From Saccharothrix saharensis (lineage in GTDB: Bacteria; Actinomycetota; Actinomycetes; Mycobacteriales; Pseudonocardiaceae): a stretch of 64,000 bases of DNA. The stretch is taken from assembly GCF_006716745.1 (NCBI RefSeq), contig NZ_VFPP01000001.1, forward strand, positions 3,720,001 to 3,784,000, written 5' to 3'. The position numbers were made by a program, and so were the translations under genes. The notes beneath the pieces are model-generated. The model was given only the letters and a program-made list of their open reading frames with translations, ran no database searches and was not told the origin of the DNA. Shown here in pieces: positions 17,968-27,170 of the stretch (position 1 is its first letter; each line of letters opens with the position of its first letter).

Positions 17968-18034
17968 CGCACTGCCCTCCCGGTCACAAGCCGGTCCGCA
18001 GGCTACCGAGAGATGCTGAGCAGAACCTGAGCGC

Positions 18035-19351
18035 TCACGCGTCCGGCTGACGCGGGCGGCCCGCCACGCGCTCGCCGACGGGCACCTCGGGCCCCTCGTC
18101 CAGGCACCCGGACTCCCCGGCCACGTCCGACGCGACGTGCGTCTCCTCGGCCCGCGGCAGGGTTTCCGGCGCGAACAGCCAGAACACGAGGGCCACGGCC
18201 GCCATGGCACCCGTGAGGGTGAACGCCGCCTGGTACGAGAACTGGTCCACCAGCACGCCGGCGAGCAGCGGCCCGACGATGGCACCGCAGTCGGCCACCA
18301 TCTGGAACGCCGCCAGCACCGGTCCGCCCTTGGCCTTCGTCCCGATCACGTCGGCCACGACGGCGTTCTGCGGCGGGTTGAGCAGCCCGGCGCCGATGCC
18401 GGACACCAGCGAGGCGACCATGAACATCGGCACGCCCACGCTGAACCCGAGCCAGACCGTGCCGACGGCGGACACCGCGAGCCCGGCGATGGCGACGGGC
18501 TTGCGGCCGATGGTGTCGGCCAGCTTCCCGGAGATCATCAACACGGCGGCGTTGCCCGCGGCGAACACCGACAGCGAGATGCCGGCGATGGCGGGCGTGC
18601 TGTGCAGCGCCTCCACAACGAACAGCGGCACGAGCGAGATGCGCACGCCGAACACGGCCCAGCCGTTGGCGAAGCCCGACGCCAGCGCCGCCCGGTAAGC
18701 CGAGAGCCGCACGGCCGTGCGCACCGGCATGGACTCCTGCTCGACGGACTTGTCCAGCGCGGCGGCGAGGGTGGACCGGCGCAGGAACCACCACACGACG
18801 AGCGCGGCCACCACGAGCGCCACCGCGTAGGTGACGAACGGCACCTGGATGGAGATCTCCACGAGCGCCGCGCCGACGATCGGGCCGCCGATGTTGCCGA
18901 GCAGGAACCCGGTCGCCCACAGCCCGGACGCCCGGCCGCGCATGGGTGCGGGCGTGATCCGGATCAGCAGGCCGACGGCGGCGACGGTGAACATGGTCGA
19001 CCCGATGCCCGCGAACGACCGGAACACGATGAGCTGCCAGTACGCGGTGGCGAAGCCGCACGCGCCGGTGCCGGCGGCGACGATGAGGATGCCGACGATG
19101 TAGACCCACGTCTCGCCGAACTTGTTCACCAGCCGGCCGCTCATCGGCGCGAACAGCAGCCTGACCAGCGCGAACGAGCTGACCACGGCGGACACGGCGA
19201 ACGTGCCGACGTCGAAGCTCTTGGCGTACGCGGGCAGGACGGGCGCCACGATGCCGAACCCGAGGGCGATGATGAAGCTCGCCACGACGAGCACCCACAC
19301 CTCGCCGGGTAGCCGGGGCTTGACCTTCGCGTCGGACCCGGTCCCCAGCAC
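18035..19351 (-). CDS. MFS transporter, DHA1-type drug exporter
   Basis: A 438-residue permease with about 12 membrane segments. The MFS signature is GRLVNKFGETW after segment 2 and GKLADTIGRKP in the second half, and MRGRASGLWATGFLLGNIGGPIVG lies in segments 4-5 where the antiporter motif of DHA1 exporters occurs. The start is GTG 19351, with a GGAAGGGG ribosome site upstream. The C-terminal 40 residues are an acidic cytoplasmic tail. The substrate is unknown; drug or metabolite efflux is the usual role. Confidence 0.92.
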   Translation of the reverse strand: MLGTGSDAKVKPRLPGEVWVLVVASFIIALGFGIVAPVLPAYAKSFDVGTFAVSAVVSSFALVRLLFAPMSGRLVNKFGETWVYIVGILIVAAGTGACGFATAYWQLIVFRSFAGIGSTMFTVAAVGLLIRITPAPMRGRASGLWATGFLLGNIGGPIVGAALVEISIQVPFVTYAVALVVAALVVWWFLRRSTLAAALDKSVEQESMPVRTAVRLSAYRAALASGFANGWAVFGVRISLVPLFVVEALHSTPAIAGISLSVFAAGNAAVLMISGKLADTIGRKPVAIAGLAVSAVGTVWLGFSVGVPMFMVASLVSGIGAGLLNPPQNAVVADVIGTKAKGGPVLAAFQMVADCGAIVGPLLAGVLVDQFSYQAAFTLTGAMAAVALVFWLFAPETLPRAEETHVASDVAGESGCLDEGPEVPVGERVAGRPRQPDA

Positions 19352-19412
19352 TGTGCGCCCCTTCCGATCTCCGTTAGCTGTGCTAAGGATATGCGGTGCG
19401 GCAACTAATTAC

Positions 19413-20225
19413 TCAATCGAGCAGCTCGTCCACCCTGCGCGCGTACGCCGTCACCGGATAACAGACGTCGAAGCCGCAGGCTTCCACGAACCGCTCCCCC
19501 GCCCCGCCCTCGGCCACGTGCGAGGCCACGAGCAGCGCGCCGGCCTCCCGCAGCTCGGCCACCACGCCCAGCACCAGCGCCTTGCCCACCCCGCGGCGAC
19601 GGCGGGCCGGCCGCACGACCGCGTGCTCCACCAGTCCCACCCGGCGCTCGCCGAACCCGGACGCGAACCCGCCGATCCGGTCGCCGTCGTCGACCACGAC
19701 GAACACGCACCGCGGGTCGTCCAACCGCTGCCCGAGGTGCCGCAGCAGCCTCGGCCCGTCCACGCCCAGGTCGTCGGCCAGCAGCTCGGCGATGCCGGGC
19801 AGGTCGCCGTCCCGCGCCGCCCGCACCGAGGACGACCGCCGCACCTCACCGCGGTGCACGACGGCCAGCGACTCCTCCACCGCGTGCCACCCGGTGTCGT
19901 CGGCGATGCCCTCGATCTCGGCCACCGTGGTCGGCGACGCGTACAGCACCGCCTCGGCCCGCCCCACGTCGGCGAACGTCTGCTCCAGCCGCATCAGCGT
20001 GCCCGCGACCTCGGCCGACGACCCGTACACGCCGCACGCGTGGTTGCCGCCGGGCAGCGGGTTGTCCCGGTTCACCACGACCTGGGCCACCCCGACGCGG
20101 CCGACCTTGCCGTACCGGACGGCGCCGGCGGCGAGCCGGGCGGCTTCCACCAGCCCGGCCAGGTCACGGGCCCGGTACGGGTCGAGCAGTTCGGGGTCGT
20201 CGGGGTCGCGCAGCGGGTCAACCAC
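19413..20225 (-). CDS. GNAT-family N-acetyltransferase
   Basis: A 270-residue protein. The C-terminal half is a GNAT domain: VRAARDGDLPGIAELLADDL at its start, acetyl-CoA loop VRPARRRRGVGKALVLGVV and a final FVEACGFDVCYPV. The N-terminal half (about 130 residues) has a separate degenerate fold with an NPLPGGNHACGVYG turn. GTG 20225 begins 5 bases after the glycosyltransferase stop, which implies cotranscription. The substrate is not evident. Confidence 0.85.
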   Translation of the reverse strand: MVDPLRDPDDPELLDPYRARDLAGLVEAARLAAGAVRYGKVGRVGVAQVVVNRDNPLPGGNHACGVYGSSAEVAGTLMRLEQTFADVGRAEAVLYASPTTVAEIEGIADDTGWHAVEESLAVVHRGEVRRSSSVRAARDGDLPGIAELLADDLGVDGPRLLRHLGQRLDDPRCVFVVVDDGDRIGGFASGFGERRVGLVEHAVVRPARRRRGVGKALVLGVVAELREAGALLVASHVAEGGAGERFVEACGFDVCYPVTAYARRVDELLD

Positions 20226-20230
20226 GGACG

Positions 20231-21331
20231 TCAGCCTCGCACGTCCCGGTCCTTCCACTTCGTGGTGCCGCGCAGCGCCTGCCACGCGGCCTCCAGCGTC
20301 ATCGCGCCGAACGTCACGTAGGACAGCGGCGCGAGCACGGCCGCCTGCTGCGGCTGCCGCGCCCGCCGCAGGAAGATCCACCCGGCGGCCGTCTGCGCCA
20401 GCCACGCGAGCAGCCCGAGCCTGGACCCGCGCAACGCCGTCACCACGGGCACCACGCCGTACGCGATGTGCGCGAGCCCGGTCGACCCGAGCGACAGGAA
20501 CGCGCCGGCCGGCCCCTTGGCGTAGAGGGAGGTGCCCGCGACCATGCTCTTGCGCATCGACGCCCACGTGTCGCCGAACGAGTCCAGCCCGGACGTGGTG
20601 AGCGAGTCCGCCCCGTCCACGTACCGGGTCCGGCCGCCGGTGTCGCGGACCAGGGTGGCGAAGCCGACGTCGTCCGCGCGCGACCCGGCGATGGCCGCCC
20701 AGCCGCCCGCCCGCTCGTACATCGCCCGGCGGACCAGGATGCAGTGCCCGACCGCCAGCGCCATGCCGCGCCGCCCGTCCACGGTCGTCGTCTCGAACAG
20801 CAGCTGGTTCACCGGCGGCAGCAGCAGCCACCACCCCGCGCTCGGTTTCCTCCCCCGCCCGGACGTGGACACCAGGTCCAGCTCGTCCTGCCGCGCACCC
20901 GCGAGCAGCCGGCCGACCAGGTCGGGCGCGGCCTCGGTGTCGGCGTCGACGAACAGCAGCCAGTCGGTGTCGGCCCCGGCGGTGCCGACGTGCAGCGCGT
21001 GCACCTTGCCCGCCCAGCCGGACGGCGGCCCGGAACTGCTCACCAGCCGCACGCGCGGGTCCTCCTCGGCGTGCCGCCGCACGATCTCGGCGGTCCGGTC
21101 GGTCGACGCGTCGTCCACGACCACGATCCGCAGGTCCGCGTAGTCCTGTTCGCGCAGCGCGGCGACGCACCGGTCGATGTTGCGCTCCTCGTCCCGCGCC
21201 GGCACGACCACGGTGACGGGACCGGCGTCGACCTGCGTCGTCGGCAGCCGCTTGACCTCTTGCCAGACCTTGAACGTCACGGCCGCGCGGGCCAGGGCCA
21301 CCGTCGCGCCGAGGACACCCCATTTCCCCAT
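20231..21331 (-). CDS. Family 2 glycosyltransferase, membrane-associated
   Basis: A 366-residue GT-A fold enzyme with a hydrophobic N-terminus and two or three membrane segments at the C-terminus. Motifs are VVVPARDEERNIDRC, the nucleotide-sugar loop VVVDDASTDRT, the metal-binding LLFVDADTEAAPDL and an acceptor-side GSRADDVGFATLVRDTGG. This is the HpnB/CrtQ-like lineage of GT2, often acting on polyprenyl or carotenoid-type lipids. ATG 21331 (MGKWGVLG) was chosen; TTG 21349 is in frame. It is divergent from hrpB with a 29-bp gap. Confidence 0.85.
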   Translation of the reverse strand: MGKWGVLGATVALARAAVTFKVWQEVKRLPTTQVDAGPVTVVVPARDEERNIDRCVAALREQDYADLRIVVVDDASTDRTAEIVRRHAEEDPRVRLVSSSGPPSGWAGKVHALHVGTAGADTDWLLFVDADTEAAPDLVGRLLAGARQDELDLVSTSGRGRKPSAGWWLLLPPVNQLLFETTTVDGRRGMALAVGHCILVRRAMYERAGGWAAIAGSRADDVGFATLVRDTGGRTRYVDGADSLTTSGLDSFGDTWASMRKSMVAGTSLYAKGPAGAFLSLGSTGLAHIAYGVVPVVTALRGSRLGLLAWLAQTAAGWIFLRRARQPQQAAVLAPLSYVTFGAMTLEAAWQALRGTTKWKDRDVRG

Positions 21332-21360
21332 GGGGCCACAGTGGCACAAGACTGGACGGC

Positions 21361-23682
21361 GTGGAGCTGCCGAACCTGCCGATCCGCCCGCTGCTCGGCG
21401 AGATCGCGGCCACGCTGACCGCGCACGGCTCGGCGGTGCTGGTCGCGCCGCCCGGCACGGGCAAGACGACGTTGGTGCCGCTCGCGCTGGACGGCCGCGT
21501 GGTCGTGGCCGAGCCGCGCCGGCTGGCCGCGCGCGCCGCCGCCGCGCGGATGGCGAGCCTGCTCGGCGAACCGGTGGGCCGGACCGTGGGCTACTCGGTG
21601 CGCGGTGACCGCAAGACCTCGAAGGACACCCGGGTCGAGGTGGTCACCTCGGGCCTGCTGGTGCGGCGGTTGCAGCACGACCCGGAGCTGGCCGGCGTCG
21701 GCACGGTGCTGCTGGACGAGTGCCACGAGCGCCACCTGGACGCGGACCTGCTGCTGGCGTTGCTGTTGGACGCCCGCGCCGGGCTGCGGCCGGACCTGAG
21801 GCTGCTGGCCACGTCCGCGACCGTGGCCGCCGACCGGTTGGCCGAGCTGCTGGGTGACGCGCCGGTGATCCGGGCGCAGGCGCGGACGTTCCCGGTGGGG
21901 ACCACCCACACACCGCCGGCCCGCAACGAACGCGTCGAGGCCACCGTCGCCCGTGCCGTCCGCCAGGCGTTGTCCGAAGTGGATGGTGACGTGCTGGCGT
22001 TCCTGCCGGGCGTGGCGGAGATCCGCCGGTGCGCCGGGCTGATCGGCGACGACGTGGACGTGCTGCCGCTGCACGGCCGCCTCGCCGCCTCCGCCCAGGA
22101 CGACGCCCTGCGCCCGGGACGCCGCCGGCGGGTCGTGCTGGCCACCGCGATCGCCGAGTCCAGCCTGACCGTCCCCGGCGTGCGGGCGGTGGTCGACTCG
22201 GGCCTCTCGCGCGTGCCGCGGGTGGACCACCGGCGCGGCCTGTCGGGCCTGGCCACGGTGCGGGTCAGCGCGGCGGTCGCCGACCAGCGCGCGGGCCGGG
22301 CGGGACGGGAGGCGCCGGGCCGGGTCTACCGGTGCTGGCCCGCGCACGAGCACAGCACGTTGCCGCGCTACCCGGAGCCGGAGATCCGCACCGCCGACCT
22401 GACCCGGTTGGCCCTGGAACTGGCCTGCTGGGGCGTGCCCGACGGCGAGGGGCTCGGTTGGTGGGACGCCCCGCCGCAGGGTGCGCTGGACGCGGGCCGC
22501 TCGGTGCTGCGCGCGCTCGGCGCGTTGGACCCGAACGGCGTCACGGATCGCGGCCGCCGGATGGCCGACCTCGGCCTGCACCCCCGGCTGGCGCGGGCGT
22601 TGCTGGACGGCGCGGCGGCGGTGGGCGCGCGCACGGCCGCCGAGGTGGTGGCGTTGCTGGACGACGACCGCGCGAACTCCGGCGTCGAGCTGTCGACCCG
22701 TGACGCCGACCCGCGCGAGGTCCGCCGCCTGGCCGCGATGGTCGACGGCGCGGGCCGCGGCGACCCGGCGCTGGTGGTCGCGCTCGCCCACCCGGAACGG
22801 TTGGCACGCAGGCGTTCCCCCGGATCGCCGGTGTACCTGATGGCGGGCGGCACGGCGGTGGAGCTGCCACCGGGCAGCGGGTTGGCCGACGCCGAGTGGC
22901 TGGCGGTGGCCGTGGCGGACCGGGAGGCGGGCCGCGCGCACGGTCGCATCCGGTTGGCCGCACGCGCCGACGAAGAACTCGCCGTGACCGCCGCGTCGTC
23001 CCTGCTGACCGCCGAGGACGACGTGCGGTGGGACGGCGACGTGGTGGCGAACCGGCTGCGCAAGCTGGGCGCGATCACGTTGTCCAGCACACCGCTGCAC
23101 GACCGCGAGGCGATCCGGCGAGCGCTGCTGGAAGGCCTGCGAGCAGAAGGCACGGGGTTGCTGCGCTGGGACGCGGACGGGTTGCGCACGCGTGAGCGGA
23201 TGGCGTTCCTGCACCGCGTGATCGGCGACCCGTGGCCCTCGGTGGACGACGACGCGCTGCTCACCGTGGTGGACGTGGGTGACGCACGACGCCGCGCCGA
23301 CCTGGCCCGCATCAGCGGCGAACAAGTCGTGCGCCGACTCCTGCCGTGGCCCGCCGCGGCCCGTTTCGACGAGCTCGCGCCGGACCGGCTCGACGTGCCT
23401 TCGGGTTCACGCATCCGGGTCGACTACTCGAGCCCCGAGCCCGTCCTGCCGGTGAAGGTGCAGGAGGTCTTCGGCTGGACCGAGACGCCCCGCCTGGCCG
23501 ACGGCCGCGTGCCGGTCGTGCTGCACCTGCTCTCCCCCGCCGGCCGCCCGACGGCCGTCACCGGCGACCTCGCGTCGTTCTGGCGGACGGGATACCCACA
23601 GGTCAGGGCCGAGCTGCGGGGCCGCTACCCCAAGCACCGCTGGCCCGAGGACCCGATGACCGCCCAGCCCGCGCGCCGCTAG
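21361..23682 (+). CDS. hrpB: ATP-dependent helicase HrpB
   Basis: A 773-residue DEAH/RHA-type helicase. Motif I is APPGTGKTTLVP, motif Ia AEPRRLAARAAAARM, motif II LLDECHERHLDAD, motif III LATSATVAADRL and motif VI QRAGRAGREAPGRVYR. A HA2/ratchet region follows and the HrpB-specific C-terminal domain ends with RTGYPQVRAELRGRYPKHRWPEDP. Length is close to the family norm of about 800. The start is GTG 21361. It is thought to act on RNA; no partner gene is adjacent. Confidence 0.95.
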   Translation: MELPNLPIRPLLGEIAATLTAHGSAVLVAPPGTGKTTLVPLALDGRVVVAEPRRLAARAAAARMASLLGEPVGRTVGYSVRGDRKTSKDTRVEVVTSGLLVRRLQHDPELAGVGTVLLDECHERHLDADLLLALLLDARAGLRPDLRLLATSATVAADRLAELLGDAPVIRAQARTFPVGTTHTPPARNERVEATVARAVRQALSEVDGDVLAFLPGVAEIRRCAGLIGDDVDVLPLHGRLAASAQDDALRPGRRRRVVLATAIAESSLTVPGVRAVVDSGLSRVPRVDHRRGLSGLATVRVSAAVADQRAGRAGREAPGRVYRCWPAHEHSTLPRYPEPEIRTADLTRLALELACWGVPDGEGLGWWDAPPQGALDAGRSVLRALGALDPNGVTDRGRRMADLGLHPRLARALLDGAAAVGARTAAEVVALLDDDRANSGVELSTRDADPREVRRLAAMVDGAGRGDPALVVALAHPERLARRRSPGSPVYLMAGGTAVELPPGSGLADAEWLAVAVADREAGRAHGRIRLAARADEELAVTAASSLLTAEDDVRWDGDVVANRLRKLGAITLSSTPLHDREAIRRALLEGLRAEGTGLLRWDADGLRTRERMAFLHRVIGDPWPSVDDDALLTVVDVGDARRRADLARISGEQVVRRLLPWPAAARFDELAPDRLDVPSGSRIRVDYSSPEPVLPVKVQEVFGWTETPRLADGRVPVVLHLLSPAGRPTAVTGDLASFWRTGYPQVRAELRGRYPKHRWPEDPMTAQPARR

Positions 23683-23686
23683 CCCG

Positions 23687-23824
23687 TTGCCGGCCGACCA
23701 GACCGCGACGATCATCCGCGCCCGCCTGCTCGACCCGCCGGCCGAGTTCGCCGAGCGGACCGTCGCCGACGTCGAGCGGCGCACCCGACAGGGTGCCCGA
23801 GCGTTCACGCCCCACTTGCCGTAG
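23687..23824 (+). CDS. Possible small protein (45 residues)
   Basis: Four bases after the hrpB stop a TTG opens a frame to TAG 23822 encoding a helical peptide (RARLLDPPAEFAERTVADVE). Codons keep G or C in the third position, which argues for coding sequence, but there is no family match and no good ribosome site. It may be a remnant of a longer gene. Confidence 0.3.
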   Translation: MPADQTATIIRARLLDPPAEFAERTVADVERRTRQGARAFTPHLP

Positions 23825-24070
23825 AGGCCTGCACTCACCAGCGATCCGCTCACCACTCAACGTTGCCGCATCACTCTTCCGAGCGAGACGACAGCGTTGC
23901 CATTTCACCCGAACCGAGCAGCAATGATGCGGAGTGTGTCCCGATAGGAGGGTGCAACGTTCATCTTCACCCATCGGTTGGACTGAACCGCTCGACCCCA
24001 CTCGGCGCACCCACGAGCCGCTCGCCGACGAGGATCAGCCGGAAGGAGATCCCACGTCACTTCATCGGGC

Positions 24071-24460
24071 ATGCTCGAGCGAGCCGCGTCTATATTGAGA
24101 ACATCAGTGACCGAACAGGTGGTTTCGCCCATGGTCTGGCAAAGCCGCAGAGCCTCCCGTCGCGTTCTCGACGTGCTCGCCGCGACTCCGACCCAGGAGA
24201 TGTCGGCCACCTCCCTTTCCGGCCGCACGGGAATAGGTCCGGACCGGATTTACGTGCTACTGGTAAGGCTGCGGAAACAAGGGTTGGTCGTATCGCGGTG
24301 GAGCCGCCGCCACGAGCCCGAAACACGACTCTGCGGCCAACTGTTGTACCGCGCCAGCGCATATGGGCTGTGGGTGGCGAAGGCGCGGCGCAAAAGACCT
24401 CCACCGGTCGTCCGACGGCCACCGGAGCTTACCGTGAGGAATGGCACGTCCCGGCGATAG
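24071..24460 (+). CDS. PadR-like winged-helix protein
   Basis: A 129-residue protein whose centre reads as a winged helix: RRVLDVLAATPTQEMSATSL, then RTGIGPDRIYVLLVRLRKQG and a wing VSRWSRRHEPETR, ending in LYRASAYGLWVAK. This follows the PadR N-terminal layout with RASAYG in place of the usual YRLTEEG. ATG 24071 is the first start, but ATG 24131, with a GGTGG nine bases upstream, gives a more usual length. GC content is lower than in the neighbours, suggesting transfer. It converges with a second PadR gene at 24578. Confidence 0.65.
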   Translation: MLERAASILRTSVTEQVVSPMVWQSRRASRRVLDVLAATPTQEMSATSLSGRTGIGPDRIYVLLVRLRKQGLVVSRWSRRHEPETRLCGQLLYRASAYGLWVAKARRKRPPPVVRRPPELTVRNGTSRR

Positions 24461-24577
24461 TGACTGGAGGACCGGTGCGGGGATCTCCGCGCGGAGCGGG
24501 CGCGGCGGCGGCGCGCCGCGCCGTACCACGGCTGCACGGCACAGGACTCAGGGGTGCGGGCCGCCCCGGAACTCGGG

Positions 24578-24895
24578 CTACGAAGTGCCCTCGACCGTGG
24601 CGTTCCACAGCGGAAGCGATTCAGCCAGGCTTTTCGTCGTTTTGCGAAGTGCTTCACGAGCGGATGCCGCACCGTCCTCGGTCAGGCGGTAGTAGCGCCT
24701 GCGCGGTCTTCGTTCGTCATGCGGATCCACCTCTTCCCACCGATCCTGGATCCATCCGGCTTCCAGCAGCCTGGTCAGGATCGGATAGGTGCTCCCAGGC
24801 AACAGATTCGTGCGTTCAGCGATCTCCAACCCGTACAACTCCGCCGTCGGGTCGGCGAGGAGGGCGTGAAGGACTGCCTGCGTTTGAACAGTCAT
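24578..24895 (-). CDS. PadR-family transcriptional regulator
   Basis: A 105-residue PadR regulator: MTVQTQAVLHALLADPTAELYGLEI, recognition helix GSTYPILTRLLEAGW, and a wing RWEEVDPHDERRPRRRYYRL that contains the YRLTEDG signature. ATG 24895 is preferred over the upstream frame, which has low-complexity residues. The minus-strand leader contains CATATAG-like and CTAGGCC elements that could be the -10 box and an operator. The target is unknown; the unrelated membrane pair at 25327 is transcribed divergently from it. Confidence 0.88.
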   Translation of the reverse strand: MTVQTQAVLHALLADPTAELYGLEIAERTNLLPGSTYPILTRLLEAGWIQDRWEEVDPHDERRPRRRYYRLTEDGAASAREALRKTTKSLAESLPLWNATVEGTS

Positions 24896-25326
24896 CCGCA
24901 GTGCTGGCACGGGGTGAACCCTATATGGCCTAGCAGCACCTGCGTACAGTGGTGTGCGCGAACCACCCTTCAGTGCAGCCCATCCGGGTGAACGGCCTAG
25001 CGCTGTGACCTGGCGTGGCATCAACACGGCGCACCACGGCACACGGACGGACCAAACCGGCGCTCCGGATCGCCCTTCGCCGGACCCCAGTCGCCTCGGG
25101 TTCCCCCAGGCGGCCATCCCACCTCTATCCGTGGCCACACTTTCGGGTGACCACCCTATGTTGAGAAAGATCTAGTACATAAGATTCGACACGAGAAGCC
25201 CGAGGCGTGCGCCGATCAAAGGTGTAGCAGCCGACACTGACATTTCCACGTCACCGCAGCTCAAGAGCAATCCATGGTTGCCGAAGCGCTGCTCCCGCCC
25301 ACTCGTCTCCCGAGGTAGTCCCAGCG
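24896..25326. other. Divergent intergenic region
   Basis: The region holds the promoter of the minus-strand PadR gene and that of the plus-strand membrane pair. An AT-rich stretch at 25160-25200 (AGATCTAGTACATAAG) is the most promoter-like sequence. No gene is supported. Confidence 0.45.
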
Positions 25327-25668
25327 ATGACCAACCCGCGGCACCGTCGCCGTCGCCCCGTGCCACCCGCGAGAGCCGACTTACGCCGGGGCGCTCGCCT
25401 ACCCGGACAGCTGGCACTCGGAGGTCTCGCCGCGACGACGCTGTCGACCGGCCTGCTCTGGTCGCTCACCTCGGCGTTGCTCGTGCTCACGATCGGGACC
25501 GTCAGCGTCGTCGCGTTCGCGATCTGCACGCGACGCGGGGAACCTTGGCGACGCGTCGTCGAACTGGTGCACCTGCTCAGGTCCGGACCGCGGGTGCCGC
25601 CCCCGACCCCGAGGTCACGTGGGGCAAGCGCACGGCAGTCGCTCGACGCGGCGCGGAGCAGCCGGTGA
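25327..25668 (+). CDS. Small membrane protein of unknown family
   Basis: A 113-residue protein: arginine-rich cytoplasmic head (RHRRRRPVPPARADLRRGAR), then two hydrophobic segments (GGLAATTLSTGLLWSLTSAL and VLTIGTVSVVAFAICT) and a basic tail. Its TGA overlaps the GTG of the next gene (GTGA), so they are coupled. I recognise no family. Confidence 0.65.
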   Translation: MTNPRHRRRRPVPPARADLRRGARLPGQLALGGLAATTLSTGLLWSLTSALLVLTIGTVSVVAFAICTRRGEPWRRVVELVHLLRSGPRVPPPTPRSRGASARQSLDAARSSR

Positions 25669-26477
25669 ACCACGAGGTGCAGCGGTGCCTCCAGCTCGCG
25701 TCCCTGGCCGCGCTGCCGCTGGGGATCGCGATCGGCACGGCGTTGAGCGACTCGCCGTGGGTGCCCGTTGCCGTCGGACTCGGATCGTCGTTCCTCTGGT
25801 CCCTCGCGACGCTCGGGCTCGTGCTGTGGCACCGCGTCCGGGCCCTGCACCGCCGAAGTGGCCACTGGGTGCTCACGGCCGTCGCCGTCGGGTTCCCGCA
25901 CGACCGCGTCGACCTGTGGCTGGAGGAGATGCGCGGCCAGTTGCTCGAACTGGCGGGGAAGGCCCGCCGGAAATACCTCGTCAACCTCGCGATGACCGCC
26001 GGTCGGAACTGGTCCTCCGCGTGGCTCGCCCGGTGGCAGCACGTGAGGGCCGTCCGCTTCCGCGGCGAGGAGCACCTGCTCGTCCACGTGCTCGGCCTGA
26101 TGCTGGCGCCCGACGGGGACCGGACCACAGCCGTCGACCTGTTGCACGCGGCCGGGCTGTCGCGCCTGCACTCGCGACAGCCCTCACGGCAGGTGCCGGC
26201 GCTGATGACGGCGAGGCGCCTGCTGTCGACGCGGAGCCCGCACCTCGCCCGTGCCCGCGAACTGGTCCGCGACCTGCTGGCGACGCGGGAACGGGCGTAC
26301 CTGATCACGCTGAGGCTCCGTCGCGACCCCTTGGCCGCCTGGTTGCGCGACCACGAGGAGCCGTACGCCCGGCAGTACGCCGAACTCGCGCGGCTCCGGG
26401 CCCGAGTGCAGCACCAGGCCGAACGCCTGCGCGCCGAACTGCACGCCGCCGCCGAGCACCGCGATCACCAACCCTGA
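25665..26477 (+). CDS. Membrane protein of unknown family, helical cytoplasmic domain
   Basis: A 270-residue protein. Two membrane segments occupy about residues 8-55 (ASLAALPLGIAIGTAL and GLGSSFLWSLATLGLVLW); the rest is charged and helical and ends in a coiled-coil-like stretch (YARQYAELARLRARVQHQAE). GTG 25665 overlaps the preceding stop. The two genes share the same layout and probably work together, perhaps as a heteromeric membrane complex. No catalytic motif is visible. Confidence 0.7.
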   Translation: MNHEVQRCLQLASLAALPLGIAIGTALSDSPWVPVAVGLGSSFLWSLATLGLVLWHRVRALHRRSGHWVLTAVAVGFPHDRVDLWLEEMRGQLLELAGKARRKYLVNLAMTAGRNWSSAWLARWQHVRAVRFRGEEHLLVHVLGLMLAPDGDRTTAVDLLHAAGLSRLHSRQPSRQVPALMTARRLLSTRSPHLARARELVRDLLATRERAYLITLRLRRDPLAAWLRDHEEPYARQYAELARLRARVQHQAERLRAELHAAAEHRDHQP

Positions 26478-26588
26478 CGACCTCGACCGACCCGTGCCAC
26501 GCAACCACCCCACCCCGCTACGACACCTGCGGATGGGGTCCGGACGCAACGCCCTCCGGGCGGGCCGGGGCGCACGCCCACACGACGA

Positions 26589-26625
26589 GCGGGGTGTGTC
26601 GACGCTGTCCGTCGACACACCCCGC
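26589..26625 (-). terminator. ssrA terminator
   Basis: A perfect 15-bp inverted repeat (26589-26603 with 26611-26625) lies 11 bases beyond the tmRNA 3' end on the minus strand. It can also stop transcripts from the plus-strand membrane pair. Confidence 0.8.
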
Positions 26626-26635
26626 TCCGAACCAG

Positions 26636-27005
26636 TGGAGGTGCCGGGAATCGAACCCGGGTCCTCTGCCGCTTCATCAAGGCTTCTCCGTGCGCAGTCC
26701 GCTACACCTCTACTCGGCCCCGGTGATCACGCGGACAAGTCACCGTGATGAGCCCAGCCACTGTGGGTGTCCCAACCGTTCCCCGTGGCCGGGAACGGCG
26801 GTGAGCCTCCTAGCTGATGCCGGCGACCGGAGCGGAGGCACCTCCGGGCCGACAGCGTCGCTCCTAGCCTCAGGCGGCGAGGGCGAACGCGCGCTGGTCG
26901 TTAGACTCGGCGCTTATTGGTTTGCGATGACGCTTGCGGTGGTCTCTCGCCTGCACCGGCACGCTTCCCTTGAATCAACGCACAAAGTCGAAACCGTTCA
27001 CCCCC
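26636..27005 (-). ncRNA. ssrA: tmRNA (SsrA)
   Basis: A 370-base transfer-messenger RNA. The 5' end GGGGGTGAACGGTTTCGACT pairs with 3' CACCTCC to form the acceptor stem, and the T arm reads GGTTCGATTCC. The resume region follows an AACCAATAAGC element and encodes the tag AESNDQRAFALAA before TGA; the LAA end is the protease signal. CCA is not encoded. It acts with SmpB, whose gene lies 3 kb away, to rescue stalled ribosomes. Confidence 0.95.
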
Positions 27006-27170
27006 GTGTCGTGGGACCTGCCTCGCACAGCATAACGCCCCGCCGCCCCCGGTTCTTCCCCATTAGGTTGGTAGGGCTGTCCCCACCCCTCGCCGACCGG
27101 CGGACCTGATGGTTCCGACCACTCGTTCGAGCGATGCTGGTCGGGTACATCGGGCGTGAAGGTGGGGAAC

